This document shows positions 13,292 to 25,887 of a stretch of DNA of 64,000 nt, one piece after another. A program made the position numbers and the translations under genes. Source of the DNA: Nissolia schottii (taxonomy: Eukaryota; Streptophyta; Magnoliopsida; Fabales; Fabaceae); the NCBI GenBank assembly GCA_003254905.1, contig QANU01067059.1:213869-277868 (forward strand), in the 5' to 3' direction. A model generated the notes under the pieces. The model searched no databases. It was not told the origin of the DNA and worked only from the letters and a program-made list of their open reading frames with translations. How positions within the stretch are numbered: the first letter of the stretch is position 1; each line of letters starts with the position of its first letter.

Positions 13292-13664
13292 GTGGTTTCT
13301 AATCTGTGGAATAAACACTATCTGTTATTAAAATTTTATATTTTTAATTATTTTAAAACTAAATTCATTAAATTTTATTATTATTTTATAATTTAATATG
13401 ACATATTGATGTGTTATATGATTTAATGTGATAAATTAATATTTTTTAATACAATGCTTTTGGAGAGGTGCATCATAAGTTCAAATGGGTTCACAAATCG
13501 CTAAATCTCTTACAAATTAATATGATTTGACTAATAAAAAGTTCATCAATATTATATAAAATATAAAATAATTACCAAATTCAATGAATTTAATTCTAAA
13601 AATGATCAGAATAAGAGAAATTTAGAAGGCGAAGATATTTACCTTCCGGGGAAAAATCACATTT
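13292..13664. mobile_element. MITE with long inverted repeats, copy 2
   Basis: Same family as 8013-8400. It starts GGTGGTTTCTAATC, carries AACTAAATTCATTAAATTTT in the left arm, and has the matching complement (aattcaatgaatttaattct) in the right arm. Both copies also share internal words such as 'tgcatcataagttcaaatg' / 'ttgactaataaaaagttcat'. It is more decayed than copy 1. The exact right end is uncertain by about 10 bases. Confidence 0.6.
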
Positions 13665-16100
13665 TTATATTAAGGTGAAGAAAACGAATCACATCCTTAT
13701 TTATATAAATATATAAAAAAAAAAAAAGTGCATACATCTATCAGACACCTCTGATTAGTCTTATCTATACATTCACAATCATCATATATCACTGTTTATA
13801 AAGATGAGTCTTCGAAAAAAAAAACCCTCTCATGATTACTAAAACATTACATAGGACACAATTCTTAATCCCATCCTCTTTCCCAAACTAGATTACATGA
13901 TTATTAAAACAATTCTTAATCCCATCCTCATAAATCTCTAATAGCCAAAATAATATTAATCTAAGTGCCACAACAACAAATTGAAATTGAACCAATGATG
14001 AAAAGATTTGACACATCCAAACCCTAAACCGAGATAGAAATACTCTTAACTACTCCATTCAAAGAGACCCCCCAACGCAATCATACATACCTCCATATAT
14101 AGTGGTCTACTTCATTACCAATTTTAATGGTTCATAGGGTCATTTACCTCTGCCTAAACTTATTAATGACCACCACTACCGACCCCACCAATATATCACA
14201 CACGCCTTTAACTTCTTAATACTGATGATTTGACATAAAACTGTGAGCGTAATTGATTTATTTTTGTAGCTGACTATTTAGCCCATATATGCATTATATA
14301 TAAAAACATCGAATCATATAATATAAACTTAATGTGTGTCCATATCACCAAGTACTCTCTTGAAGTGAACTTTGCCTGAGTCTAAACTTGATGTTAATTA
14401 TAAAAACGCTGTTATATCACAAGTAAATTATCGTTATCCAACTCATACATATTTGTAAGGTTAGGCGCATCCAAAAGAGTAACATATTTTATACAATCTT
14501 TCATGTAAAGTAAATATTATATGAATTTAATTTTAATACATTCTTAATGTACAACTTTTCTTATTATATATAATTCAATCATTTATTATCACACCGTTAA
14601 ATATAATTAACTCTTACAAGAATAATCTCAAAATCATACTAAAAGATAACAGGATAAATTGCACTAACCCATCCTAAGCTTCAGTGAAAATACACGGGCA
14701 CCCCCTCTACTTATCCATGTGACCATCATCCCCTAACAATAATAGAGTTAGATATTATTTGTTAACTAAAGTGTTTTGTCCATTACGCACCTCACATTTT
14801 CATACTCAATAGATTTTGCAATCATCTCCGGGCCACTCTTATGTGCAAGAGAGGCTTGAGCGGGTCTATGAAGTCGACATGTAAAAGAGGTTAGAGAGAG
14901 GTTTTGAACTTTGCTGAGCATATAAATATGTGAGATGCATAATAGACAAAACACTTTAATAATAAATGGTGTATAATTATGTTATCATTGGGTGGGAATA
15001 GTGTTCATAAAAAAATGTGAGTGTCATCTGAACAAATAAAGAGAATGTTAATATAATTTTACTAAACTTAAGAGAAGGTCCATATAATTTATCCAAGATA
15101 ATATATATAATCCATACATTGTCAGTGCATAATGGTTAAACTCATTATATATTATCAATATATGAGAGTCAAATATTACTGCATTCAATTAATTTTTCAC
15201 ACGTGTTCCATTATGTATTATGAAGTCCTTAAAAATATTTCACTCTTATACTAATTATCAATAGTTTAATCCTCCGACCAATTGTCTCACTTTTAAAGAT
15301 ATTTACAAATTTGCGAGAAATTAATCATTGAATTCGCACGTATAAATGCCCTAATCATGTACCAACCACTAGTTTCATACACAATATTATATGAATTACT
15401 AGGTGACAATATAAGATGCTTTACATCAAAATCAAAATTAATGTCAAAGTAATAAATGTATAATAATTGAGTAACTGCAGCATGAAATACTTTTACACTG
15501 TCAAATGAAGACAGTTTCGTTTCAGATAAATTTTAGTTGCAAACAAACAGCTAGCTATGTTTGGGATGATAATTGTAGCAGTGATGTGCGCCAATAATGG
15601 AAAGAAGGACTGCATACATAGAATCTCTCTCCCAACACTGTAACTACAGAGTTTGAGAAGTGCGATTTCTTCCTTACGAGCCAAATCCATCCCCAATTCC
15701 TGTCTGAAAAGGATAAGAACGCACGACTCCAGAGGGAACCAAAAAGTTGATTGGAATTAAATTAGGGTTTTTAAAGACACTGTTGAAGGAATTTAGTGAA
15801 AAGGTTTTTAAGTTTTTAATACATGAACTTAATAAAATTTTAAAATTTGCAGGTTTATATGGTTTTTAATTTTATTATATTTCTTTCACAAAATTTTATG
15901 AAAAGAAAAACTGATTAAAAACGAAAAAAAAAAAAAGAAATCAAGAACCCCCATAAAGTAAGTGCATATAATGATTTTGGTATGTCCAGATCTAAAAATC
16001 TAAGAAATAAGGCTATGATGGCAATGAAAATAAACTATAGTATGACAATTACACCTATGATAAACATTACATCTTTGTGAGTGAAACTATTTTAGAATTA
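13665..16100. other. AT-rich intergenic DNA downstream of the zinc finger gene
   Basis: No gene, clear repeat boundary or structured RNA was identified. This is the 3' flank of the minus-strand gene at 16168-16785. Confidence 0.55.
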
Positions 16101-16167
16101 TCAATTTTAATTGTCATCTTATTATTTCGCGGAACAAATCGAAGTAGCTTACTTCAGGTTGCCAAAA

Positions 16168-16785
16168 TTAAAAGCCCTCCTTAAAAGTAGTAGTGGAGGA
16201 GGAAGGTATCATGGTAGCTAGCGTCAGGTTAAGATCAACATCATCACCATCACTATTCTTGTGTACTTGTTCTATGAAGTGCCCTTTCTCTATTGCCATG
16301 TCTCCTGCACCGCTGCTTGGACTCACAACAGCACCAACCTCATCATTAGGGGTCATAGAGGGCAAAGGCTGTGGGGCCCTTGCACTAGGGAAGCAGTGAG
16401 CTCCACGTGGCGGCCACGATGGCGATGGACCGTGTGTGGGGTCAGACGAAGAAGAAGAAGGGGAATTGGAGAAGCGCTGGTGATGGGGAAGGAGGGGAAG
16501 GGCGAGGCGCTGGAAGCGTGCAAGGGTGGCCACTTGGCGCTCCTTCTTGTGGGCGTTTTGGTGGCCACCGAGTGCTTGGGAATTGGAGTACTCGCGGTGA
16601 CAGTAGTGGCATTTGAACCTCTTGTTGGCTTCGGCTTCGGCTTCGGCTTCGGCTTCGCTGCAGGTTCTTGATGGGGTCAGTAAGGGGAAACCGAAGAGCT
16701 TAGGCGGCGTCGTTGTTGTTGTTGTTGATGAAGAGGAAGGTTTGGGAAAAGGGTTATGAGGGTTAGGGTTTTCTGATGCACTCAT
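16168..16785 (-). CDS. C2H2 zinc finger transcription factor (GIS/ZFP5/ZFP6/ZFP8-like), putative repressor
   Basis: Intronless gene encoding 205 residues. One plant-type zinc finger has Cys59, Cys62, His75 and His79 and carries the QALGGH motif (residues 70-75), which contacts DNA. A short KLFGFPL block (residues 29-35) before the finger is typical of the ZFP5/6/8-GIS group, known in Arabidopsis for control of trichome and root-hair development by gibberellin and cytokinin. DLNLTLA (184-190) near the C-terminus is an EAR-type motif that recruits TOPLESS corepressors. The rest is low-complexity Ser, Thr and Pro, expected to be disordered. An ATG 18 codons upstream (16839) is in frame, but it lies at a TATATA box (about 16839-16845 on the minus strand), so the start at 16785 is preferred. 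Residues 44-53 are an EA repeat encoded by a hexanucleotide SSR. The exact orthologue within the group cannot be fixed by eye. Confidence 0.9.
   Translation of the reverse strand: MSASENPNPHNPFPKPSSSSTTTTTTPPKLFGFPLLTPSRTCSEAEAEAEAEANKRFKCHYCHREYSNSQALGGHQNAHKKERQVATLARFQRLALPLLPHHQRFSNSPSSSSSDPTHGPSPSWPPRGAHCFPSARAPQPLPSMTPNDEVGAVVSPSSGAGDMAIEKGHFIEQVHKNSDGDDVDLNLTLATMIPSSSTTTFKEGF
16627..16656. repeat. Hexanucleotide SSR (GGCTTC)5 inside the zinc finger gene
   Basis: Five perfect GGCTTC units on the plus strand encode alternating Glu-Ala just before the zinc finger. The number of units can be expected to vary between accessions without breaking the frame. Confidence 0.9.
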
Positions 16786-16835
16786 AATGACTTGCTTGTA
16801 TATGGTGTTGAGTGCTATGGTAGTGCTATGCACAC

Positions 16836-16848
16836 ACATATATAGACA
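16836..16848 (-). promoter_or_regulatory. Putative TATA box of the zinc finger gene
   Basis: The minus strand reads CTATATATGTG here, about 50-60 bases before the ATG at 16785. This leaves a leader of about 25-30 bases after the expected transcription start. It is consistent with the shorter protein and against use of the upstream ATG. Confidence 0.5.
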
Positions 16849-16929
16849 AGAGCCTGGTTAACTTTACAGGTAGTACCTAATGCTGCAAAGTTAAGACAAA
16901 TGTTAGGTCCGGTTATTTTTTAACCGAAA

Positions 16930-18870
16930 TGTTTTATGTACACCCCCAATCCATACACCCGTATTTTATACGGTTTGAATGACAATTAATACAGAATAAA
17001 GTATACTTTCCTTATTTGGAAACGACGCACTACCACACATTAGTTTTCTCATGTAATCAATCTCAAACGCGCCTCAATCCCGAACTCGTTCTCGTCATCA
17101 TTTTCACTCATCGTCTTCATCCTCTCATCCTTATTCTGTTATGTTTATCATCATCATCCTCTCATCATCGTCATCCTTCTCATCCTCCTCATCTTCACCC
17201 TCTTATCATGTGAAAGTTGATTAAAATGGAATTAAGATGATAAAATGTTGGTTTTCTTTTAAAATTGATGAGATCTATCCTTTAACAATGATGGTAAGAG
17301 TGTATGTTGTAGAATATGATATCTGATTGGAGTGCACAAAGTAATATTGCAGAATATGATATCAGATTTTAGTGCACAAACATTATATGACGATGTGCAC
17401 AAATATTATATGACCTTATGCACAAACATTAAACACTTGTTTATAGCACTGTGATTTCACTCAAACATAAATAAGTTCACAATCTTTATACATTTTGAAT
17501 GAACAAACTTTATAAAAATTAGTTCATATACATGTGCGCACACACTTTTATACATTCTAATGCATAAACTCTACATATATGCTTATTACTTAATGTATAG
17601 TTAAGTATTTTTGCAGAATATGATATCAGATTTTAGTGCACAAACATTATATGACGATGTGCATAAACATTATATGTATGCACAAACATTAAGCACTTGT
17701 TTACAACACTGTGATTTCACTCAAACATAAATAAGTTCACAATCTTTATATATTTTGAATGGACAAATTTTACAATTAGTTCAGATAAACCTAGTCACAT
17801 AAACCCTAAACCATAACAACATATATTTGCGCATCTTTTCAGAGACGTTATGTTAATCGCGCAGTGGAAACTTGCTCATTAACCAAGTTAGGAGGTAGAT
17901 TCAGTTGAGTCGTTCTTTTTGTCCTTCAGTATGTGCTTATTCCAGAACCTACTTGTTGGTGTGGAAATTCAGTGTCATGCCAGAGTAGTTGTTGACCAGC
18001 TGATGCACAAACATTACAGTCACACATACACAAACTTTATATGACATTGTGCACAAACTGTGCGCCGGTGCTGGATTGTGTGAAACATATTTGCCAGCAT
18101 CCTTAGCAACAACTGCCCCTTTGAGTGACCGCAGAGGAGCCATTTCTGCAGCAACGAATAATTAACATCATGAATTTAATTCAAAAGCTTTTACTCACAC
18201 CTTTATACATTCTAATGCATAAACTTTGCATACATACATATTACTTAATGTATAGTAAAGTAATATTGCAGAATATGATGTCTAATTGGAGTGCACAAAC
18301 ATTATACGACTTAGTGCACAAACATTATATGACTTTCTGTACAAACATTAAGTACTTAGTGTACAACACTGATTTCAGTCAAACATAAATTAGCTCACAA
18401 TCTTTTACACAATGCTTCGTGTTTCCACTAAACCTATACACCTTTACATACATCACCAAATTATAAAGTTAGACGTAAGGCATATCAACGAAAAGCATAA
18501 ACAGTGAAATCAGTTTTGATGTACTCACCATTATTTGTTTTCTTGGGGGGGATATTTGATTGCGTTTGCTACATATTTGTGCAGAGGGCACGATGAGGTT
18601 GCAGAAGAGAGACAAAAGTGAAGAGAGAACGAAGAGAGGGGCAAGAATGTAGAGTGAAAAAGATTTGACGATAATGGTCATTGAAACGGTTCGTGCGTTT
18701 GAATCCTTATTTCCGAGATAAGGAAGTGGGAGGGTGAAGGTTACGCGTGTGTTTGACGCGCAAGTGAGCGAGAGTGAGAATGTGAGTGGAGTTGGCAGTT
18801 AATACATGGGGCCCACCATATATTAATACAGGTTTTTGTATAATGTATGAATTTAGAGTGTACATGTAGC
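16930..18870. repeat. Large repeat element with internal GTGCACAAACATT units
   Basis: The left edge (ATGTACACCCCCAATCCATA) and the reverse complement of the right edge (ATGTACACTCTAAATTCATA) are similar and form diverged terminal inverted repeats. The interior is dominated by variants of 'gtgcacaaacattatatgac' and by a longer unit that includes 'ttagtgcacaaacattatatgacgatgtg', seen near 17365 and 17633. No transposase is visible. A Mutator-like or other TIR element is possible. It begins only about 145 bases upstream of the zinc finger start codon. Confidence 0.5.
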
Positions 18871-18899
18871 ATAGCCGATTTTTCAATTTAGATCCCGTC

Positions 18900-19660
18900 C
18901 AATATAATATAAAAATGCTCTCCCTACACCGAAAATCATGTACATCTATGTTTAATTCTCATTTTCTCTCTTCTTTCCCCTTTTTTCCTCCTACTCTTCT
19001 TATTTGTTTCTTCTTATTCTTTATTTTTTCTCTTTTATGTTCCACTCTTTGATCATTTTTCTTTTCCGCAAAACGTTATGGATCATGTAGTTTTCATTTT
19101 TGTTTATGTTATATTCATTGTATCTGGTTGCTCAAAAGTTTGTATGTTTGTAAAAAAAGTTTATGCATATTTGTTCAAAAGTTTGTGTGTGAGCACCAAA
19201 GTTTTCTTTTTTGCCCTCATTTTCGTTCTATCTTATTTGTTGGTTTTGGTTGTTCAAAAGTTTATGCATGTGCAGAAAAATTTGTGTAGTTTTATTCAAA
19301 AGTGTGCATGTGAGCACTAGAGTTTGCGTATACTTATTCAAAAGTTTATACATGTGAGAACCAAAGGTTCCTTTTTTTTTTCGTTTTCGTTTTCGTTTTC
19401 ATTTTGTCTTATCTTTTATTTTTGCCGGTGGTTGAAAAGTTTGTGAATGTGAACACAAAAGTTTGTGCATCTATTTTGGAATGTTTGTGTAGGATAGAGA
19501 GTGAGAAATAAAAGAGAGTGTGATTATTACTTTTAGCTATTTAATGCAATGCAGATTTGATTTTATTTAATTTTTGTATTTGAAAAAAGTTTGTGCACGT
19601 AATTGTCGTTGTATATAATGTACGTATAGCTATACGGTAGCTGTACAGTGAATACAATTT
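18900..19660 (+). repeat. AAGTTTGTGCA-type dispersed repeat, copy A
   Basis: CT-rich left part, then 'tccgcaaaacgttatggatc', then many copies of 'tcaaaagtttgtgcatg' separated by 'agcaccaaagttttcttttttg'. The same order of blocks occurs at 43190-44005. The motif is the reverse complement of the unit in 16930-18870, so the two blocks lie head-to-head. No protein is encoded. Confidence 0.6.
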
Positions 19661-21925
19661 CTACCTACCCCTAATATTACTGTTCATAATATGAATACAA
19701 ATGACAAAACTCCAAAGATAATTAGCATGCTAGAACTTAATTTGGACAAAAACATTATGGACGGTGGTTAGATATATGGAATGAAATGAAATTAATGATG
19801 TGATTCCTAAAGGTAAATATTTACTTCTCTTCTGTCAAATAATTGTCAAATTAGGACAAAATTATCTTTGTCAATTTTACTAATGTAATTGTTCTCACCT
19901 GAGGAGCGGCGTTGTCTTATTCCAATAGCGTCACAACGGCGAGCAACAATGGAGGTACTTGCAATTACAATGCTCAAGTTAGGAAAAAATCTAAAAGGTA
20001 GAATGTGTATGTGAAAAATGATTAGAAAGTACATATATACCTTGGGGCATGATAACCACCTCTTAATTATATCAGTATAAGAAAAATAGCATGTTGCGAT
20101 AGAATTCACAGGAAAAAAAAAATACATTATTTATGGCAAAAGAACAATTTGCAGGGAAAATTGGACCTTTGATAAAGTGCCCTACGAAAATTACTTTGCA
20201 GTGGACTAAAGATCTGCGTGCAAAATTTGTGGCAGACTTTGCGGCAGAATTTTCTGTGGCAAAACCACATTTCTGTTAAAAAATCAAAATTCAACAAGGA
20301 ATGACTATTTGCTGCAACTTTCCACGCAAAATTTGAAGACACAAGCTTGGATAAGATAATTATGTTTCATCATTTAAAAAATACTTTGTTTAGATAATGA
20401 AATTGCATAACTTACTTTAGGCGGGGGGTGGCTGGTGACCGGTTGGGTTTGGCTAGCAACTGGCAGGGTTTAGGCAACCACCGGCAAATTCTAGGTGGCA
20501 ACTCACAGGGTCGGGCTAGCACCCAGCAGGGCCTTGTTACCGACACTGGGCAGGGGCCGGCGATGAATAATGGATAGTTGACGACGAATGATGGTTGAGC
20601 TTGGGGGATGAAAAAGTCAAGACAATAAGTAGAGACGAGAAAGATTTTAGAATTTCTTATAACGATAAGAAAATTGAAATTCACTCTTTTAAAATATATG
20701 AAATACCTAAAAAAATACTCAAAATTTTGAAATTCCTTTCACTTTGTATTCATATAAAAATTTTGTAGTAATTTAATTGAAATCCTTTAAAAAATTTATA
20801 TGCCCTCTAAAAGTACCTCATCCAAATACAACCTTAATAATTCATCTCCCATTAACTCCAAGATAATGTCTTCTACAATTTTAGTTAATAAAAGATTGTT
20901 TGGCTTCAAGCCTGTACATGGACATCAAAGGACTCTTTCTAACAATGTATTTTTAACTTAAATATATTTTTAAATTCATATAAATATAAAAATCTATAGT
21001 TTTGTTCTCGACTTAATTTTTTTTCTCAGCTTTTGTTCATTTTTTTTATGGGAAATAAATAATTTCATTCAAGAAGTCTAACAGAATTTACAAATTGAAA
21101 ATACACTATACATTCTGAACCAACAAAATATTGTAGCTCTTCTTCTTGTCCAAATACTACCGATGCTAAAATATCTTTTATATTAGAGACCAATACGACA
21201 AGTGTTGCAGTTTGAAGAATGCATTGCACCTTTTTTTCGTAATAGATATGAATATCTTCGTCATCTGCAAGACTCTCTATAAAAGAAATATCATAAAGGG
21301 CGACAAACACGCCACAAATGGAAGCAAATTACATACCACAAAAGGAAAACAAAAACACCACAAAGAGAATAACTATGTTCTTGATTTAAGATCTAGGCCA
21401 CTTATTTAATGAAAAATTCTAATTAACGAAAATGAAAATCGGTGGAGCAAAGGGAAAAGGATGATAGCCCCCTTAGAAACACTCATAAAGATAGAGATCA
21501 AAAGAAGAGAAGAGAAACTAGGAATGTGAAAAAATATTTAATATTAATATAAGTAAACATTTTAATCTTTACCATCAACTCAACTTTGTTAAGTAATGAT
21601 GAGGTTAGCGGACAAATAAATTGATCACACCTTGTCATGTTCTTTTATATATATATATATATATANTCTCACAGTAAGAGATTTTTTTACTCTATAAAAT
21701 TTGCTTTTGCTATTTATTCTTTTCTCTATCGTACTCCCAACAATATTTGACAGTGTTGGTGTAATACGAAAGAAGGATTTTTTTTTCCTCTCTCGGTGGA
21801 GGAAAAAACAACGGATTTATTACATTTATATTGCCCACAAATGATTTATTTCCCATAATATGGTCCATGTAAAAAATTTACATGGGTCTGGGTCCCATAT
21901 TTTTTTTTTCTTTCAATTTTTAAAA
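19661..21925. other. Intergenic DNA, possible repeat fragments
   Basis: 20130-20345 contains 'gcaaaatttgtggcagac'-like words resembling the subterminal repeats of the CACTA element at 24347. 20404-20600 is a GC-rich patch of short degenerate tandem units (ggcagggtt, ggcaact, gggtcgggct) read as Pro-Cys-rich frames. Neither could be bounded, and no gene is called. Confidence 0.4.
21647..21666. repeat. (TA)n microsatellite with an ambiguous base
   Basis: The TA run ends in a single 'n' at 21666, pointing to an unresolved repeat length in the assembly. Confidence 0.9.
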
Positions 21926-21930
21926 AAGTC

Positions 21931-22135
21931 TGAATTCGCCACAGAGTATGGCGAATTCAAACTCCATTCGCCACAGGGTGTGGCAAATTCAGACTTTTTA
22001 AAAAAAGTATGAATTTGGCACACCCTGTGACGAATTCATATTTTATTTTATTTTTTTTATAAATGTCTGAATCTGCCACAGGGTGTGGCGAATTTAGACT
22101 TTTTTTTATTGGGTGTGGCGAATTCAGACACAGGC
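21931..22135. repeat. Palindrome array based on TCTGAATTCGCCACA
   Basis: Within about 200 bases the words TCTGAATTCGCCACA(G) and GTGTGGCGAATTCAGAC (its inverse) occur repeatedly. They are separated by poly(T)/poly(A) spacers and by GGGT or AGTA loops. At least three hairpins can be drawn: 21931-21965, 21965-22060 and 22067-22135. The outermost arms (TCTGAATTCGCCACA at 21931 and TGTGGCGAATTCAGA at 22115-22129) also pair. A perfect-looking palindrome, CCATGTAAAAAATTTACATGG, lies just upstream near 21866. Nature unknown. Confidence 0.7.
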
Positions 22136-22139
22136 CCAT

Positions 22140-23454
22140 ACAATTGTAATTTTGTGTTTCAAGCCATATTTTGATATATAACTTATACTACAACCATAGA
22201 AATGTAATGAGGCCAAAAACAACTCTACTATCACAATATCACGTGTACATTTTTTATTCTTATTGGTTGTGTTCTCTTGTGAAACCTGTATTAGGGCATA
22301 CCTTCTTAATAACGGTAAAAGTTGATCACAAAATCACAAAAATAATCTCAAAAAAATTCACTCCTATATACTCTACATAGCGAGCCACCTACCTCATCAC
22401 CCTCCTCTTCTTCCTTCTTCTCTCTCCCTCTTAATTAAAGTTCAAGTCTAATAACATAAGCTCATTTCTACCTTACTCACGTGTACCCAAAAGAAATAGA
22501 AAAACCCCATTGAAAAAGTATTGAGGATCGAAAACAAGAAAGGAAGAACAAGTCACCCGCATTTGTTCGAAGTTTAGGCTTGGTATAAGTGGGAACAATG
22601 AGATCATCAACTTTGCACATGAGATATGATATGGGGTTGAACATATGAGGCAGCCACCGCCTATATGGAGAATGACACAACTTTAAAGGGATGAAAATCT
22701 TTGTGGCAAAACCTTGTTCCCTTCTCGGTCACTTTAGATAACGTTTGGCTCATATCTTGAGACAAAAATATAGAGACAATTGGACAATAGACATACATCT
22801 CTCATGTTGTTTCTTTTTAGAGATATACAAATTAACATAAATTTGTCATTGAGATATATCTATTGTATCTCTCTTCTCAAAATGTACAGAAATTAATTTG
22901 AAAATTATCCTAGAGAATTTTACGGTTTTTTTTCTCTGTACTCTTTTCCATTTAAAAAATATGCAAATTTGTTTCAAGAACTTAAATGTTTTCAAATATT
23001 TATTTTCTAAACAACAAATTATGAATTGTGAGAAAAAGAAAGATAAAGTCAATCTCCTGAGTGACATATTGATTTAGTTTATCAACTTTAAACCTTATGT
23101 ACTTAATATAATATTTATGTATTTATATTCACCTAAAAGATAAGCCACTAGCCCACTAATTAAGCTTCAAATAACAAAAACAATTTCTCTGCTAGCTTTA
23201 CCTTCTTGAACAGGAGCATTCAACTTTTGGATAGTTACCTTTCCCGAAATCGGAGCAAAGTCGATTTACTTCTTAGTACCCTCGGTCAAGAAAAGACCAA
23301 AAAATTAAAGGTGTTGGATGTGGAATCTGAATGAATCATTAGAAATTTACCTATATTCAATATATCATTTCCCATCAAACTGCTGTTCAACATGATACAC
23401 AAAAGAATGATTCTTAAAATGCTCATTAAAAATTTAAGAACACCCATACTTTTT
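22140..23454. other. AT-rich intergenic DNA, no gene seen
   Basis: No coding signal. 22380-22430 is CT-rich. No repeat ends were identified. Confidence 0.5.
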
Positions 23455-24259
23455 TAAGGGTGTACATGACCCGGTCTGATAAGACGACTCAGTTTAAACC
23501 AAAGCCATTATGATAGGGTTTAGTTCAATTTATCTGAAAATCAAGTTGAGCAAACAAAAATTGGTTGATTCGATTGCTCTTGAGGACAAGCTTGGGCTTT
23601 TACTCAGGCAGCCCAAACTTGGCCCAAATATACACATACATAATAATAATATTATTATTATGAAAACTTTTTGAGAAATCTAACAAATCAATCTACATAT
23701 CAACCTACACACTTTGATAAATGATATTTACATTTTAAGGGATAAAATAAAAAATAAAATATCAAGTGTCAATTATTAAAATGTGTAAGTTAATTGTTAG
23801 GTCTCTCAAACATTACTCTATTATTATTTTTACCCTTAGCTACAATTTTTTAACTTTTTCTTAGTGACTTTTCCTTTCTCGCTTAGATTTTGTCTTATTT
23901 GTAATTGATGTGATCTTTTGTAAGAGGAAAATAATTAACTATCAACTCGGGGACTTATAAGAAATTCAATAGCATTCATTATTTAGCTTAGGTTTGCTCT
24001 TGGATGCACTTTTAGTTATACTTCTTCCCCGTTATTTGAGTTAGTTCGGTGTACTAAATATTTCTAACAAGAAAAAAAGTACTTATAAGAGAGCATTGAT
24101 CCCAACCATATGGTCAAAATCCATTCTTCATTTGGCCTGAACATAATTGAGCTTACTCAGCCATAGGGTTGGTTTGGACTTGAAATTTGGCTCAACCAAA
24201 ATATAGGGTCAGTTTGAGTGAACTCAAGTCTGTCATAACCCGGCCTATGTACACCCCTA
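23455..24259. mobile_element. hAT-like non-autonomous element
   Basis: The left end is TAAGGGTGTACATGACCCGG and the reverse complement of the right end is TAGGGGTGTACATAGGCCGG. These are matching terminal inverted repeats of hAT type. The 805-bp interior has no transposase. The 8-bp flanks do not match, so the target duplication is lost or the ends are off by a few bases. A further TAGGGGTGAAAGTGGG end lies directly outside at 24264, suggesting a second, overlapping hAT remnant. Confidence 0.6.
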
Positions 24260-25141
24260 ATTTTAGGGGTGAAAGTGGGTTGATTCAATCTATCTAATCA
24301 TTACTATAAAAACGCCCTCTACTAACAGATTTTACTAGCGGATATACACTACTAAAAAACTGTGAATTACTTGCAAAAATTTGCTACAAATTTTTTCCGT
24401 AAGTAATACCTGAGAATTCTATTGCAAATTTTTGTTTTTGAGCAAGGCAATGAACATTTTGCTATAAATTAAAAAATTTACAGCAAAAATTCGCAAGTAA
24501 GTTTTTCTCCAAAAGGCAAACAATATTTAGCTGTGAATTTTGTTGCAAATTATTTTGCAGATAAAAAGTCAGCAAATAATTTTGTAAGGAGCTGGAGAAA
24601 AAAATGTCAAAAGGTTCGATGAAAACCATTTTCGTTGTTAATCCACAAGAAATAGTACATGCGAACTTACTTACAGATCTGTGGATTTAGCTGCGACTTT
24701 TGTTTCATGTGAATTTTGCAACGAATTTTCTTGTTGCGAACTACTTTGTTGCCGATTTTGTTGCGAAATAATTTTGCTGCGGATTTTTTTGCAGATTTAT
24801 TTTATTGTGGATTTTCTTGCAAACTAGTTTGCTGCAAGTTTTGTTGGGAATTCTCTTTGTTATGGATTTAGTTGCGAGTTTTTGCTGCGGATTTTCTTGT
24901 GAATAGTTTGTTGCTGATTTAGTTACAACCTCTTTTTGTTACGAATTTAGTTGTGAGTTTGCTTTGAAGAGAATTTTCTAGCAAATAGTTTACTGCAAAT
25001 TTAGTTGTTGCAAATTTTCTTTGCTACGAATTTACTTTGTTGCAATTTTTCTTGCAAATCTATTTGTTATGGAGCACTACCACCATCGTCGCCACCACAC
25101 CATGCTATCACCACTGTCTCTACCTTCACCACCACCATTAC

Positions 25142-25199
<58 letters not shown>

Positions 25200-25200
25200 T
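25142..25200. repeat. (ATT)n microsatellite
   Basis: About 19-20 uninterrupted ATT units inside the CACTA element. It is the source of the Ile, Tyr and Leu runs in open frames here, which are not genes. Confidence 0.95.
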
Positions 25201-25887
25201 TGTATTTATTAAGAGTGTAAAAAATTATATTACCTATATTATAATTCAACTATGTGTCTACTTTTTTGTTTTTCTTATTCTTGTCTTGTTATTTTTCCCT
25301 AAATTTTAGAACTCATTCAAAACTAATTAAGTCATAGTTTCTTTCTTTTCCCCCATTTTTTTAACTCTCTTTATTGTAATGTACACTATAATTAAACCCC
25401 AAAAAAAGTAGAAACTAAAAAAAGGTTGGTGACAATGGAGATCATGTTGAGTTTAGGAAGGAATAACGTGTAGGAATAAAGATGGTGTTGTAGTTTGAGA
25501 AACAAATATGAGTAATTTGTTGGGAGGGAGTGGCAATAAAGTGATAAAAAATACGTTTGGTTGCACTTAACTTGGATGGTGTTTTTGTTAATGAGATATA
25601 TAGAACAAAATTGGTGAAGTGAATGATGAACAAGAAAAAGATGGAGATAGAGAGGTTTGTGCTTTGAGCCCTTGAATGTTACTTAAGTATGTTTGTTTGT
25701 AACATACTATTGATTAATGCTGCAAATCGATTACCAACTAGTGGGTTTCATACTTAGTTATGTTCTTAAGAGACTTTTTGGCACTTAATATATATAATTT
25801 TGTGGCATAATTGTATGGTCGGGTTGAAATTTTCTTTTTGATAAATATTCCACCATAAATGGTAGCACAACTAGCATAACAACACAA

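Noticed and set aside
16193-16671. Open frames on the plus strand over the zinc finger gene
   Set aside because: They are shadows of the minus-strand gene. Their Gly-Phe and Arg repeats come from the same SSR and GC-rich codons.
16786-16839. Longer N-terminus of the zinc finger protein (18 extra residues)
   Set aside because: The upstream ATG sits on the likely TATA box, and the extra residues do not resemble the family's N-terminus.
20412-20684. Minus-strand frame with repeated Arg-Pro-Cys words
   Set aside because: Short degenerate tandem repeats in a GC patch. No domain or splice-site support.
25005-25309. Several open frames with runs of Ile, Leu or Tyr
   Set aside because: Produced by the (ATT)n microsatellite.
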